Shown here one piece after another: positions 24,181 to 34,752 of a DNA stretch of 64,000 nt. The translations under genes were made by a program, and so were the position numbers. Under the pieces are notes generated by a model. The model was not told the DNA's origin. It saw nothing but the letters and a program-made list of their open reading frames with translations, and made no database searches. The stretch lies in the NCBI GenBank assembly GCA_002197995.1, contig NGZR01000001.1, positions 1,612,001 through 1,676,000 on the forward strand, given 5' to 3'. This DNA comes from Gaeumannomyces sp. JS-464. Its lineage: Eukaryota > Ascomycota > Sordariomycetes > Magnaporthales > Magnaporthaceae. Every line of letters starts with the position of its first letter. Position 1 is the first letter of the stretch.

Positions 24181-24185
24181 CTATA

Positions 24186-24560
24186 ATATACTACACGTGC
24201 TGTAAACATTTTAATAGTAAAACTAAACACGTTAAAAACTAACGCACTTTTAATACGCTTATATTATATAATCCAAAAAGTACAAATTACATTTTTAACT
24301 TTAAAATGAATTTTACTACTTTTAGCATTAAATGCGAAATAGTAATAAAAACGGGTAGCGGTTTTGTAATTTTTAAAAATATTAGCATTGTTAAATTAAC
24401 AGTTCGGCGCTTTAATAAACTTAATAATTTCGAAATTATAACTTGTAATTAAGTGTTATATATTCCCAATTTCGATATTTATATTATTAATAATTTACGA
24501 TATTATTAATTAAACGGAGTTTTTATTAAGTAAAGTTTGTATATCGCAAATGGCAAATAT
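24186..24560 (+). pseudogene. copia-1 protease, second half
   Basis: Reads CVIYIPNFDIYIINNLRYY with NGVFI after it, matching the copia block VLYxPxFxxNLISxxxL that ends the protease region. It follows directly on the half at 7320-7507 once G2 is removed. Confidence 0.6.
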
Positions 24561-25129
24561 TAAAGCGTTTTAAATCCAATCAAACATGGCTTTTTTAACG
24601 TTAAAAGGTATATATTGCTTAATATTTGCAAAAAAACTTACTTTAACTTAAGTTTTAATTAAACCGCATAACCGGTAACTCCCGTAAGTAAAGTTAAACT
24701 TGTATACGTTTTTTTTATAAATTAAAAGGAATATGCTCGTTTTAATTTTAATTTAAAAGAAAATATAAATTAAACAGAAAAGCTACTTTGTATTAAAAGT
24801 TAAACTACTTCGTATTATAAAAAGAAATTAGCTTTAAAAGGTAACAAGTTTAAATTTAATGCAAAAAGCTTTAAAAACTCCCGTGTAATTAAGCTTTATA
24901 AACTTGGCAAACCATTAAACAAGTTTATTAAAAAGCCCATTTTAAAAAACATTACTTTATTAAAATAAAAGGCGTTTTATGCAAAAAAATCCGTTGCTAA
25001 AATCTTTTATAGTAAGTAAAGTACAAACGGCTTTTTTTATTAATATTACCTTTTAAAGCTTTTGGAAGTTTGCTAACGGATAGGTAAACGTTAAAAGTGA
25101 CGTAATAAAAAAGTGTAACGAAAAACTAG

Positions 25130-26450
25130 CTTTTAAAGCGTTGTTTTAGCATCGCAAATTAGGGCATTTAAAACTGGCTTTGTTAAAAAAAACCGCTAAA
25201 ATTACTTATAGTTTTTCTAACTTCGATAAAATATAAAGGTTGTAATGCGTAACATATGTTAAAATTATAACGGTGTAAAAAACCAAAAAAAAACCTATTA
25301 CTTTTTCCGAATAATGTGTTAAGTTTTATTAAAAAGGATATAATTATTTATTTTTAACGCTATAATAAAAAACTTGTAATTTTATACTTATTAATTAAAA
25401 ATTAAAGTTTTAATAAACTTTTTAACTACTTAATAAGCAAAGCTTAATATTATACTTCGTTATTAAATCCTTTTTTAAAGCATTAAAAGCAAAATATAAG
25501 CGCTACTTTATAAAACTTTTTTTTAATAATGGAAAAAAAGTAAATACGGCGTTAAAAGCTTAGTTTAAACGCAAAAGCACAGCATTCGGTTCGTCGAACT
25601 TTTATAACTACGGTTAAAATAGCTTATCGAAACGCACTATTCGGGTAATTTTAAATAAGTTTAAAGCTATAATTAACGCGGTTAGCTTACCGTTTTATTT
25701 GTAATGCTACATCCTACTTTTAATAGTTAAATGTTACGACTAGCATGCAAGCCTTTAAAACAGCAAGGCAAAAAAAGGCCCGAAGTGGTACCTCCGCCCC
25801 GCCCCGGTTACGTGGAGTTACGTAAACTAAAAGGGATTTGTGGATTTGTAGCAAAGCAATAAATCCAAAAAGGGATTTATGGATTTATAACAAAGCAATA
25901 AATTTAAAAAGGATTTGTAAATTATAGCAAAGCCACAAATCCAACCCAACATAAGGCAAAAGGCAGCGTGTATATAAAAAATGGATTTCCTATTGTTTTA
26001 AGTAGCTTTAACTAAAGCTTCGGCATTAGTTAACTTAATTTAGCTTTTAGGCATTTCTTAAGGCAAGCAATTAAATTGTCCTTTTAAGTTACGTGATTTT
26101 TTATCCACTAGCGCTAGCGATATTGTCTTTTCCACCCCCGAAATGCTTTACTTTAAAAGCAAACCCTTAATTATAACATTAAATTAATAAACGTTACGGC
26201 GGTTACTAATAAAAAGTTAACTTTTACGAAAAGTTTTATAACGAAATAAACCCTGGTTTTTTTTACAAGCCTAATTTAAGCTATTATCGGGTAATTAGTA
26301 CTTATACGGAGGTTTTAATTCCTTTAAAGCATAAAGTAAAATTAAAAAAAACTAGCTATTAAAACGAAACCCGTTAAGCTTTTTAAAGCTTTAAGCAAAA
26401 CTATTATGCTTATATATGCGTTTAACTGTAAAGCTATATATAAAACCTCG
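25130..26450 (+). pseudogene. copia-1 GAG-pre-integrase and integrase, split by a solo LTR
   Basis: HRKLGHLKLALLKKTAK (about 25,152-25,200) is the HxxLGH block before integrase. The integrase core is seen as YNYG*NSLSKRTIRVILNKF (about 25,605-25,665; family form PEQNGVAERxNRTIxE). After the LTR it resumes as LSYYRVISTYTEVLIPLKH (about 26,277-26,335), the C-terminal block before RT. Integrase inserts the cDNA into the host chromosome. The 77-aa frame at 26,416 runs from here into an LTR and is not a gene. Confidence 0.75.
25732..26178 (+). repeat. Solo gypsy LTR (447 bp) with target duplication TTAAA
   Basis: Starts TGTTACGACTAGCATGCAAG, ends TTAATTATAACA, and is flanked on both sides by TTAAA (25,727-25,731 and 26,179-26,183). 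A lone LTR with a clean duplication is the product of recombination between two LTRs that removed the internal region. Three 38-bp units lie at 25,830-25,945, and a TATA box is near 25,970. Confidence 0.93.
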
Positions 26451-26461
26451 ACTATTAAAAT

Positions 26462-26810
26462 TATATATAGCAATTATGCCGGTACCGGTTTTTGAAGTAA
26501 AAAGGCTTTTAAATTCACATATATTTAAAAGTTGTTTATTTTTTAAATATAAAAAAAGGCTTATCGTACGAGCTTTGCTTAATATATATTCCTATGCCGA
26601 AAGCCGCGGGGTGCGATCGTATAAAGCAAATCTCGAAGTTGGAATTTAACTTAAAACTTGCACAGCTTTCGTGCATAACGGCTTGGCTGGTAATTTTCAT
26701 GCAAAAGCCTCCGTGCTAGGAAAACGTTGTTTTTTGCTACGAAGCTTTAGGCCGTAAATTTTCCATTTTCCGTAAATAACCTCGTGCAACCTTTAACTGC
26801 TTATTTAACA
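26462..26810 (-). repeat. LTR of the short copia-2 (window-left)
   Basis: Contains the conserved AAGCCGCGGGGTGCGATCGT block (26,599-26,618) found in all four copia-2 LTRs. Ends ATTTAACA. Confidence 0.8.
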
Positions 26811-27017
26811 CTAGCAGTTTTTCTTTTTATAGTTGCATTTCCTTTTTTTTTAAATATTAGTTAAAATAAATTAAATTATTTCCTAATAAAATAACTTAAA
26901 ATAATTGTGCGAAATGGGCAAAATAAAAAAAATATATGTTAAAAAGTATATCGTGCAAAATAACTAGCTTTAAGCTTTAATATAAACGTTAAAAAAATAT
27001 CCTTTTAAATAATTTAG

Positions 27018-27018
27018 C

Positions 27019-27064
<46 letters not shown>
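27018..27064. repeat. (TA)n microsatellite
   Basis: About 22 TA units inside the copia-2 leader region. The long copy has only about 4 units at 51,866-51,875, so the tract expanded in the short copy after the copies diverged. Confidence 0.9.
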
Positions 27065-27065
<1 letters not shown>

Positions 27066-29548
27066 TTATATAAAAGCGGCGTAAAAGTGGTAGGATAAAA
27101 AAGGTTACTAATTTAGTAATAGTAGTTAGGTTATATAAAAGGGATAAAACTATTAAGTTATAAATAGCTTTGTATAAAAGTGGTTGTAAAAAATGGTTTT
27201 TCCTTTTTGCTTTTGTAAAGCCGTACGAAAAAGGCCACTTTTACAAGCATTAAAACGCTTGTTTTTTTAAATACGCTTTTATTTGGCATTTCCTAATTGT
27301 AAAAACTCGTATAACGCTTATATTTTAAAAAAAATTTCATACGTTATATTATACTAGTTATGCAATGCGAACTGGTTAAATAGTTCGCACGCGTTAGTTT
27401 AATAAATATTTTCGCTAATTATGCGATAAAAGTTCGCATAGTTTTGTAAATATTACATTAAAAAACTTTTAATATCGGCGTTGTTTTTTTTTAAAATCGT
27501 TTTCGTCGTACGCTAATTAAAACCTTTTATAATTTTAAAAAAATGCGTTAAAATTTATACTTTCCGTGCTTAGGTTTTTACACGTTTAAAGGAATTTTAC
27601 TTCGCATTATTTCGTTTTTTTTTACAAGTGGTTAATTAACTAGCAGCTTTCCTTTTTGCAAATATAATATCGTTTAATCGTGCGAAGTTAAAAACTGTTT
27701 ATTCGAAGTAGGAAATTGCTTACGCGAAGCTGGAAGTTACTTTTAGGTTTAAACCCGCTTTAATTTATACGAAGCTTTTAATTGTTATAATAGCGCTTGT
27801 TTATATAATTGGCGTTATGCGGAGCGTTTTTTAACAAATACTGGTTTTTATTCGTGCGATTTATAACTATTTAAAAAAATGCTCGCAAATCGGCGAATAA
27901 AGCTTCGCGCGTTTCTTTTTAAGTAAAAAAGGCGCTTTTTAACGTTAAAACTTTACGGCAAGCTCGTACTACCGTTATGTGCAAAGCGATTTCGTTTTAA
28001 AAGCTTTTATTTAATACTTTTTATACGAGCTGGAATTTATTAAATATAATTTTTAGCATTTCGAGTTATGTTTTTTTTAAATATCTTTATTTTATCCGTA
28101 CGAAAGTAATCGCTTTTTAATCCGTTTAATATTACGTATAGTTTAATTTGGAATTAAAATGCGTATTTAAAAGGTTATACATTTCGTTTTATCGTTTATT
28201 CGGTTTAATATAATTAATGTAAAGGTTTTTTGCACGATTTAGTAAAATGTCGGGGAAAATAACGTAATATTGGTTTTTTTCGATTTAAAGTTTTTAATAA
28301 ACGCTAATAAAAATTTTTACTTTATTAAAAAAAGATACCGTACGGTTTGCCGGTGTAATTTTATGCAAATTTTTATCCTTTTTGGAAAGTTAAAAATTTA
28401 AATGGTTTTAACGGATAATTATACACTTGTTTAGTTAATAATAAGTCGTACTTCGTTAAAGGTTAACTTATACGTGCTTTTTTTTTTAAAAAAAGCGAAA
28501 AAATATTTAAATTTTTTATTATACAAGCTTTCGAAGGAGCGATTTTAAATACGTAAATTGCTTTTCGTACAAACTCCGTTTCGGCTTTTAAATGGTTTAT
28601 TTCGACCGTTAAAAAGATTGTACAAATAGTTTTTTTTCGCAGTTTAAAGTTTTACTAAAACTAAAAGTTATTTCGCTATTTATAACAATCGTGCAAATTA
28701 AAGTTATAATATTTAAAATAACGTATCCAAAAAAGTAAGGTTTAAAACTTATACAAGCTATTCCGTAACTATATTTTTTAAAATGTTAATTCCGTCGTCG
28801 TATAGCAATTCGAACTTTTTTTTTTTAAAACGTACGATTGATAAATTTTATTAAAATGCGTTTTGTTTTGCGAATTTTTAACGGAATATATTACGCAATC
28901 GTTTTTTTTAAAGGGATAGTTAAATAGCTTTTACTATGCATCGTGCGAAGTATATAATAAGGTATTATTTATTTGTAATTTAGCGGACGTTATACAGCTC
29001 GTTTTAGTATTTGGGATTTATGCTTTTTTTTATAATAAGGTTAAAATGCCGCTGCTTTTTGCCATTTCGTCGTACGTAAACAAAGCAAAGTTATTTTTGT
29101 TTTAAAAGGGGTGTTATTTTTATAACTTTGCCGTTTTAACAGCAAAGCCCGCTTTTGGTATTTCGGCTTCGTCGGATATAATAATCGTACGAAGTCGAAA
29201 ACCGGGATTATTTGGTTAAAAAAAGGGAAAAAAAGGAAATACTAATAATAAATGCGTAATAACGCGCGATTTTTTTTATTCGTGCGATACTTATCGGTTA
29301 ACCGAGTTGGACCTGGTAGTTTTAACAAATCGCATTTGCAGTTTAAAAATCCGTTAAAATGTTCCTTTTTTTAATAAAAAAGTCGTTTAGGATTAAACGC
29401 GATTACTTATCGAATAAAGCTACGATTAAATCGTTAAAAAAAGGTTATACGCTATAGCAGCCTCGCGCTCGACTAGTGCAAATCGCATTTTCACGTTGCC
29501 AATTTGTAAGTTATGCTATTTAATAAGTAAAGCTTGCTTATTAATTAG

Positions 29549-29899
29549 TGTTTATAGTAATCGTACCGGTACCGGTTTTTAAAGTAAAAAGGCTTTTAAA
29601 TTTATATGTATTTAAAAACTATTTATGTTTTATGTATAAAAAAAGGGCTTATCGTACAAGCTTTGCTTAATATATATATTTTATGCCGAAAGCCGCGGGG
29701 TGCGATCGTACAAAGCAAATTTTAAAGTCGGGATTTAATTTAAAACTTGCATAGCTTTTATACATAACGGTTTAGCTGGTAATTTTCGTGCTAAAACTTT
29801 CGTGCCGGGAAAACGTTGTTTTTTGCTACGGAGCTTCGGGCCGTAAATTTTCCGTTTTTCGTAAATAACTTCGTGCGACTTTTAGCTGCCCATTTAACA
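29549..29899 (-). repeat. LTR of the short copia-2 (window-right)
   Basis: Starts TGTTTATAGTAATCGTACC and ends CATTTAACA. About 351 bp, matching 26,462-26,810. Confidence 0.8.
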
Positions 29900-30189
29900 A
29901 AAATATTAAAAGGGGTAATAATAAAAAATCTCGTTTTAAAAAAAGAAAGGATTTTAAAAAGGGTTATTATTAAAAACCCTGTTAAAAAAGGCTTTAAAAC
30001 AGCTAATATTTTTAACTTTAATAGCGATTTTAAAAGCGAAATGGAAATCGATTTTTAAAAAAATTAAAAACTTATAAATACTTTAACAGCCCCGTTATTA
30101 AACCTTATAAACAAGCTTTTTAAGCTTATTTACCCCACTATTCGACCTTTTAAAAGTATAACAGTTATAACGTTATTAACGCGTAAAAT

Positions 30190-31330
30190 ACCGGTAATTA
30201 TAGTGGATAAAATGCTTATTAACGATAATATCGAAAATATTTTAAAAAAAAAACCCCTTTTAATTTAAACTAAATAAATGTTAATAAATTTGTTTAATAT
30301 ATTTGCTATAAAGCAAAACAAATAATAAAAAAACCATTAAAAACGGTAAACTTAACTTTTATAAAAAAGCTTTAAAAAGCTTTTATTAAAAGGAATGGTT
30401 AGTTATTTTAAAGTTAAAATTTAAACAGCTTTTACGTATTGGAACTTTTAGTTTTTTACTAAAAGCTAAACTATTAAAAAAGCGAAAATTAATTACTTAT
30501 CGACCGGTATTTAAGCTTAAAAAAACAAAGAAAATCGCTTTATAAAATATAAAGCTAAGTTAATTGCTAAAAATTTTTTGCAAATAAAAAGGCTTAATTT
30601 TGTAAAAACTTTACTTTTACTAATATACCACTTACTTAGCGTATTTTATTGCTTTTACCATGGTAAAAAACTAGGAAATCGAACAAATCGACTTTATTAA
30701 AGCGTTTTTTAATAGTAACTTTAACGTAAATATTTACTTAAATATTCCAAAAGGTTTTAAAAAGTGGTTAACTATTGCAACCTTTAAAATTAACAAAATA
30801 GGAAAACAATTTAATTTTAAAACCATTAAAAAATAAGTGATTTTATTAAAAAAAGCATTATATAGTTTAAAATAAAAGCTTCGTAAATTAGCAAAATAAA
30901 TTAAAAAAAACCTATTAAAATCGGAAAGGTTTACCTCGTTTATTTCTAATTTAGCAGTTTATTTTAATGCTAAAACAAAGCACTTTATTATTACTTTAAT
31001 TAAATAATTGTTTATTAATTAGGCTTAATATTAAATATATTAATACTTTTAAAAAGTCGCTATATAAAATGTATGCATTAAAAAATCGCGGGTTTGCCAC
31101 TTACTTTTTAAGTGTTTAAATTATAAAAAATAAGCTTAAACGGCTTTTTTGGATTTATTAAAACTAATATATCAACGAAATGCTTTAAACGTTTAAGTTA
31201 AAAGCTTTTCGATTTATAAATATCCTTTTATAACCAGGCGTGCTTAAAAATATAAACGAATTACTTATAACTTTTGCTAAAATTAAACTACTATAAAAAA
31301 TTATAAAAACCGTTATATACCTAATGCTAT
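30190..31330 (+). pseudogene. copia-1 reverse transcriptase remnant
   Basis: Follows the integrase in copia order. The block around 30,690-30,760 (DFIKAFFNSNFNVNIYLNI by frame-joining) fits DxxxAFLxGxLxExIYM. At 30,997-31,010 the YVDD box reads stop-LNN: both catalytic Asp codons are AAT, as expected from G-to-A. The following KYINTFKKSLYKMYALKNRG fits the copia block after the active site. Confidence 0.75.
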
Positions 31331-31499
31331 TAACTTGTTTGGATATCGGTTTCGCTGTTTAGTAAATTTTATGCCACTTAACAACGCTTATTAACACGCA
31401 TATTAACGCTGGTAAAAACCTGCTTAAATATTTAAGTAACACTTGTACGATAGCTATACGCTATAATTACAAAACTAAATTAATTAAAACAAACTTTAT

Positions 31500-31770
31500 T
31501 AATTTTAAACCTTTAAATAATTTGTTAAAATTAATTGGTTTTAGCGATAGCGATTTTGCGGGAAATAGGGATTTATTTAAATCGACTTACGGTTATATGT
31601 TTACAAATGCCGGAAGCCCTATTTGTTAGAAATGCAAAAGGGCTAGTATTATAGCACTTAACACTGTAAAAGCTAAAACCGACGCTTTAACGGAAACTTT
31701 TCGAAAAGCGAAATGGTTAAAATACCTTTTTTCCAAAACTGCAAAGCCTTATAAATGGTCCTATTACAAT
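31500..31770 (+). pseudogene. copia-1 RNase H remnant
   Basis: Very clear: LIGFSDSDFAGNRDLFKST, then YGYMFTNAGSPIC, and ALNTVKAKTDALTETFRKA. These match the copia forms GYSDADWAGDxxxRKST, GYxFxLxGxxxSWKS and ALSTTEAEYxAxxEA. The domain removes RNA from the RNA-DNA hybrid. It is the best-preserved part of copia-1. Confidence 0.88.
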
Positions 31771-32034
31771 TTTTAATAATAATACTGGTTTTATTAGCAA
31801 TGCATATAACCCTACTTTGCACTTTCAAAGTAAACATACGTTGTTAAAATTCTAATTTGTTAAAAAAAAAGTTAATGCTAGCACTATTATAATAAAATAT
31901 GTAAACATTAAAAATATACCTGCTAATAGCTTAATTAAACCGTTAACTTTTTTAAAACATTTGGCTTTTTTAAAGCTTTTAAACTTGCATTTAAAAGCTT
32001 AATTTTTTACTATTTGCTTTAATTAATAGTAATA

Positions 32035-33893
32035 ACGTGGTTTATAAGCGAATGGGCTATATAAGCGAGTGGGCCACGATATTTTAACCTCCGGTTAATC
32101 GACGCGCATGCTAACCCAATAACGCCAGAAATCCATTTAAACTACTCGGAACTGTATACATCGAACATTTTTACTTTTTTTTAACAAATGCGCGCATTGT
32201 GTCCGGTTTTACCGCAGGTGCTATATCGCCGACGAGTCGTTATCGCCCTCCTTTTTTAACCCCCATAATCGCGCATTTTTTGCTATAATTACCCATTTAG
32301 GTCCTATTGGTTTAAAACATTTCGTATTTTTTTAATAGTATGTAACCCTTTTTATCGAACACGTGTTTTTTGGCCTTCCGGCGTTTGCTTAATGCTTCGT
32401 TCGCTTTGCGTAGCGAAGCAATTTCGGCTTTAAAAAAGGCCATTTAATGCATTATCGAACTCGTCCCTTTCGTAAACTGGTTTATAACCGTTAGCATAAA
32501 TAACGAAAAGCTGCTTCGGTAATTGGAAATCCGAGTTTTAATATATTCGAACTGCGAAATTGCGTCCCTAGCTGTTTAGGGCGTTTTGGAGGTCCAAAGT
32601 TCGGCGTCGTTTAGGAGCTTTTTCGGGGGAGTTAAAGTTCGTAACCTTACATCCAGCTTTTTTAAAACCGAATCCGGATTAAAAGGAGCAAGGCCAGCTT
32701 TTCGAAAACCTTTTTAAATATTTCCTTCGGTTATAAAGTTAAAAAATGCCGCTTTAAACGCCGAAAGGAACTCGACCTTAATTACGTGGCTAACGTGTAA
32801 CTTTATTAGGTTTTCGATTTTTCGATCGTACGCTTTTTTCAGCGGGCTAAAACATTTAACGTTAAGCGGTTAAAAGAAGTAAAACGAATGCGAAAGCATG
32901 CAAAGCGTAATAATATTATGTTTTTGGCAATAAAGCTCGAAATCCGTCAAATGGTGGCTTTCGTGGCCGTCCAGCATTAATAAACGATAGGGGCCTTTTA
33001 TGCGCGATGTTATATATTTGTCGAAATGCTAAATCCATTTTAGGCCGAGCTCGTTCGTAGTTTACCCGTTAGCATTCGTTAAAATAACCCAATCGCGTGG
33101 AAGGCCGGTTTCCGAATACCAGTTGGCTAAGTGGTATTGCTTTTTAACGATAATAAAAAAGGGATTGCTTAGCCGCAATAATTAACCCTTTGGATAACTG
33201 TAGCCCATTCCCGGTTGCTAAGCTGGACCAGCTTTGCTTTATTATGGCTTTCCGATGTTATAATAACCATAACGGCGGCGATTATGCCTATAAAAAAGCC
33301 GGTTTCGTTAAAGTTGTAAATATCGTTATCTAGGATGTTATATTTGGCCATAGTGTTTCGTATAAGGTCGAACTAGGCAAAAACGAGCTTGGGATCTTCG
33401 CATTTGGCCTTTTGGTAATCGTACTTTCGAATTTAGCGTGTGCCGAGCTTTGCGCGGCGCTTAACGAAGTTCGTAACCCAGCACTTACCGACGGCGCCCG
33501 CGTCGCGTTCGGCGAGCAGTCGGTTGGCCATATTTTTAACACCAGAAGGCCGGGGAGGAAATGCGCGGGAATTTAGCTTAAGTATGTATTTGATAAGTGC
33601 CTCCTTTTCGGATTCCGTTAATTTCCGAGAATTGGGCATGGTGTCGCGTCGAGCAGGTTGGCCGCGCTTCCGACGCGTTAAAGTCGATTTCGCGACCGAG
33701 TAGATCTTTGCAGCCTCCCGAATGCTTAGTTTTGGGTTGGATTGCAAAGCCCGAAGGGCAAGGATTACCCGGCTTTCGTCGTTTCCCGTTGATATTGTTG
33801 TTGATGGAGGAATTGGTCGCGAGAGAAAAAGCGTCGCGTGGTTGCGTGTCGTGGCCCACTCGCTTATGTGGCCCATTCGCTTATGGACTACGT
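32035..33893 (-). mobile_element. Fot1/pogo DNA transposon P3 (1,859 bp), complete, mildest RIP of the four
   Basis: Flanked by TA (32,033-32,034 and 33,894-33,895). Ends are ACGTGGTTTATAAGCGAATG and its inverted copy. The inverted repeat holds two tandem copies of an AAGCGARTGGGCC motif, different from the motif in P1/P2. On the minus strand the order is helix-turn-helix DNA-binding region, DDE domain with LLMLDGHESHHLTDFELYC, and a C-terminal zinc-ribbon-like tail. The first catalytic Asp is Asn: FNETGF, codon AAC, at 33,307-33,309. Inserted at the 3' edge of copia-1. Confidence 0.93.
33433..33876 (-). pseudogene. P3 transposase N-terminus: psq and CENP-B helix-turn-helix (147 codons still open)
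   Basis: Residues about 35-75 (ESRVILALRALQSNPKLSIR, EAAKIYSVAKSTLTRRKRGQ) form a psq-type helix-turn-helix. Residues about 80-140 (LTESEKEALIKYILKLNSR, FPPRPSGVKNMANRLLAERD) form a Tc5/CENP-B helix-turn-helix. These bind the transposon ends. The frame then stops, and the DDE domain continues in other frames down to about 32,900. In an intact Fot1 transposase this would be the first quarter of a protein of about 540 residues. Confidence 0.8.
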
Positions 33894-33895
33894 TA

Positions 33896-34221
33896 TTAGT
33901 TAACGCATAGAAAATTTTCTTTTATACTTTAATTTTTGCATTATTTTATAATTAACTTTTCTTATTTTATTTAAAGGAAATAGTAAAAAAAAGGGAGTAT
34001 TAAAAAGAACTAATGTATTTAGTTAAAGTTGGGTGTATAAACCCTACTTACCTCGCATTACCTACCTTGTATTACCTACTTTGTACTTTTGTAGATTTAT
34101 GCATAAGTCGGCTTATAGCGTGCTACAACGCTTAAGTTAGCCGTTGTAAAGCTATTTAATTCACTTACCTTGCACGCGCCAAAACAAGGGTGAAAAACGT
34201 ACAAGTTAAATTTAAAAGCCC
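33896..34221. repeat. AT-rich spacer and a 218-bp repeat shared with 61,064-61,275
   Basis: 33,896-33,997 is AT-rich with no assignable content, possibly the copia-1 tail. From about 33,998 to 34,215 the sequence (TATTAAAAAGAACTAATG to GGGTGAAAAACG) matches 61,064-61,275 in the same orientation. At that site it forms the outer end of the minus-strand LINE, so this may be a 5'-truncated LINE copy. Confidence 0.7.
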
Positions 34222-34231
34222 AACGCAAGGA

Positions 34232-34560
34232 TGTTTTTGGTGGTCGTGGGTCGATTTTTTAATTTCCCTATATAAAATAATTTTTCGGAAAATCGCTTAC
34301 AGTACCGGAACCCCTTTGGGCAGGGGGCCCGCGAGATCGATTTCGGAGGGTATATAAAAAAGGCGACTATTAACGCCTTTCCCTGCAATACAAGCCTGTA
34401 CCACCCACTAAGCTTAGGGCCCTACCAGCATTACTTTTAGTGCTTAACAAAGCCCGTACTAACTAAACGTAACCCTATTAGTTACTGTGATTAGCGCAAG
34501 CACGCTTTAATTAAAACCTTATATTTTAATAATAACAATACGAAAAACCCTAAAAATAAC
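34232..34560 (+). repeat. Unassigned LTR-like or promoter-like segment
   Basis: A moderately GC-rich patch in AT-rich surroundings. It has TATA-like CCCTATATAAAATAA (34,268-34,282) and GGGTATATAAAAAAGGCGAC (34,348-34,367), and a start of TGTTTTTGGTGGTCGTGG. It could be a solo LTR of an unlisted element. No second copy is in the window, so this is only a suggestion. Confidence 0.3.
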
Positions 34561-34621
34561 GATAAAAACGAAGGGAAATTTTAATTAATAAAAAACGATA
34601 TAAATTATTAAACGAAAAATT

Positions 34622-34622
34622 T

Positions 34623-34690
<68 letters not shown>
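34622..34690. repeat. (TTTA)n microsatellite at the compartment border
   Basis: About 17 uninterrupted TTTA/ATTT units immediately before the inverted repeat at 34,693. Confidence 0.95.
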
Positions 34691-34692
34691 GT

Positions 34693-34752
34693 CATTTAAG
34701 TCATTAAGTCAAGTCAAAGTCACGGGGGTGACTTGACTTAATGACTTAAATG
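34693..34752. repeat. Perfect 24-bp inverted repeat with a 12-nt spacer
   Basis: Left arm 34,693-34,716 starts CATTTAAGTCATTAAGTCAA. Right arm 34,729-34,752 is its exact reverse complement. The spacer is AAGTCACGGGGG. The arms are built from repeated AAGTCA/TGACTT. It sits exactly where the base composition changes from AT-rich to GC-rich. Confidence 0.95.

Larger units (their letters stand above)
26462..29899 (-). mobile_element. Short copia-2 copy (3.4 kb), gag only, pol deleted
   Basis: Two LTRs (26,462-26,810 and 29,549-29,899) with target duplication AAAAT on both sides (26,457-26,461 and 29,900-29,904). The interior aligns with the long copy at 51,327-58,822 but lacks about 4.1 kb between positions matching about 52,070 and about 56,175, which is where integrase and RT lie. 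The minus strand keeps Gag-like sequence (KETREALFADLRAFF near 27,880). With LTRs and gag but no pol it would depend on enzymes from a full copy. Now RIP-decayed. Confidence 0.85.
2616..32034 (+). mobile_element. Ty1/copia element copia-1, split into six pieces by nested insertions
   Basis: Readable pieces are 2616-3973, 5831-5978, 7157-7507, 24,181-25,731, 26,179-26,461 and 29,900-32,034. Together they come to about 5.8 kb, the normal size of a copia internal region. Domain order is gag, protease, GAG-pre-integrase, integrase, reverse transcriptase, RNase H, which is diagnostic of Ty1/copia because integrase precedes RT. Each gap is filled by an element whose target duplication I can read (TA, AAAAA, CTATA, TTAAA, AAAAT, TA), so the pieces belong to one insertion. 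No convincing LTR pair was found: the 5' side runs into the G0 LTR and the 3' side into P3. The 5' leader (2,720-2,800) has tandem copies of TTACTTTATAAC. Stops and Asp-to-Asn changes show that it is dead. Confidence 0.75.

Noticed and set aside
27018..27064. (TA)n tract as a possible replication origin or centromere motif
   Set aside because: It lies inside a retrotransposon and is a shorter tract in the other copy, so it is a simple microsatellite expansion.
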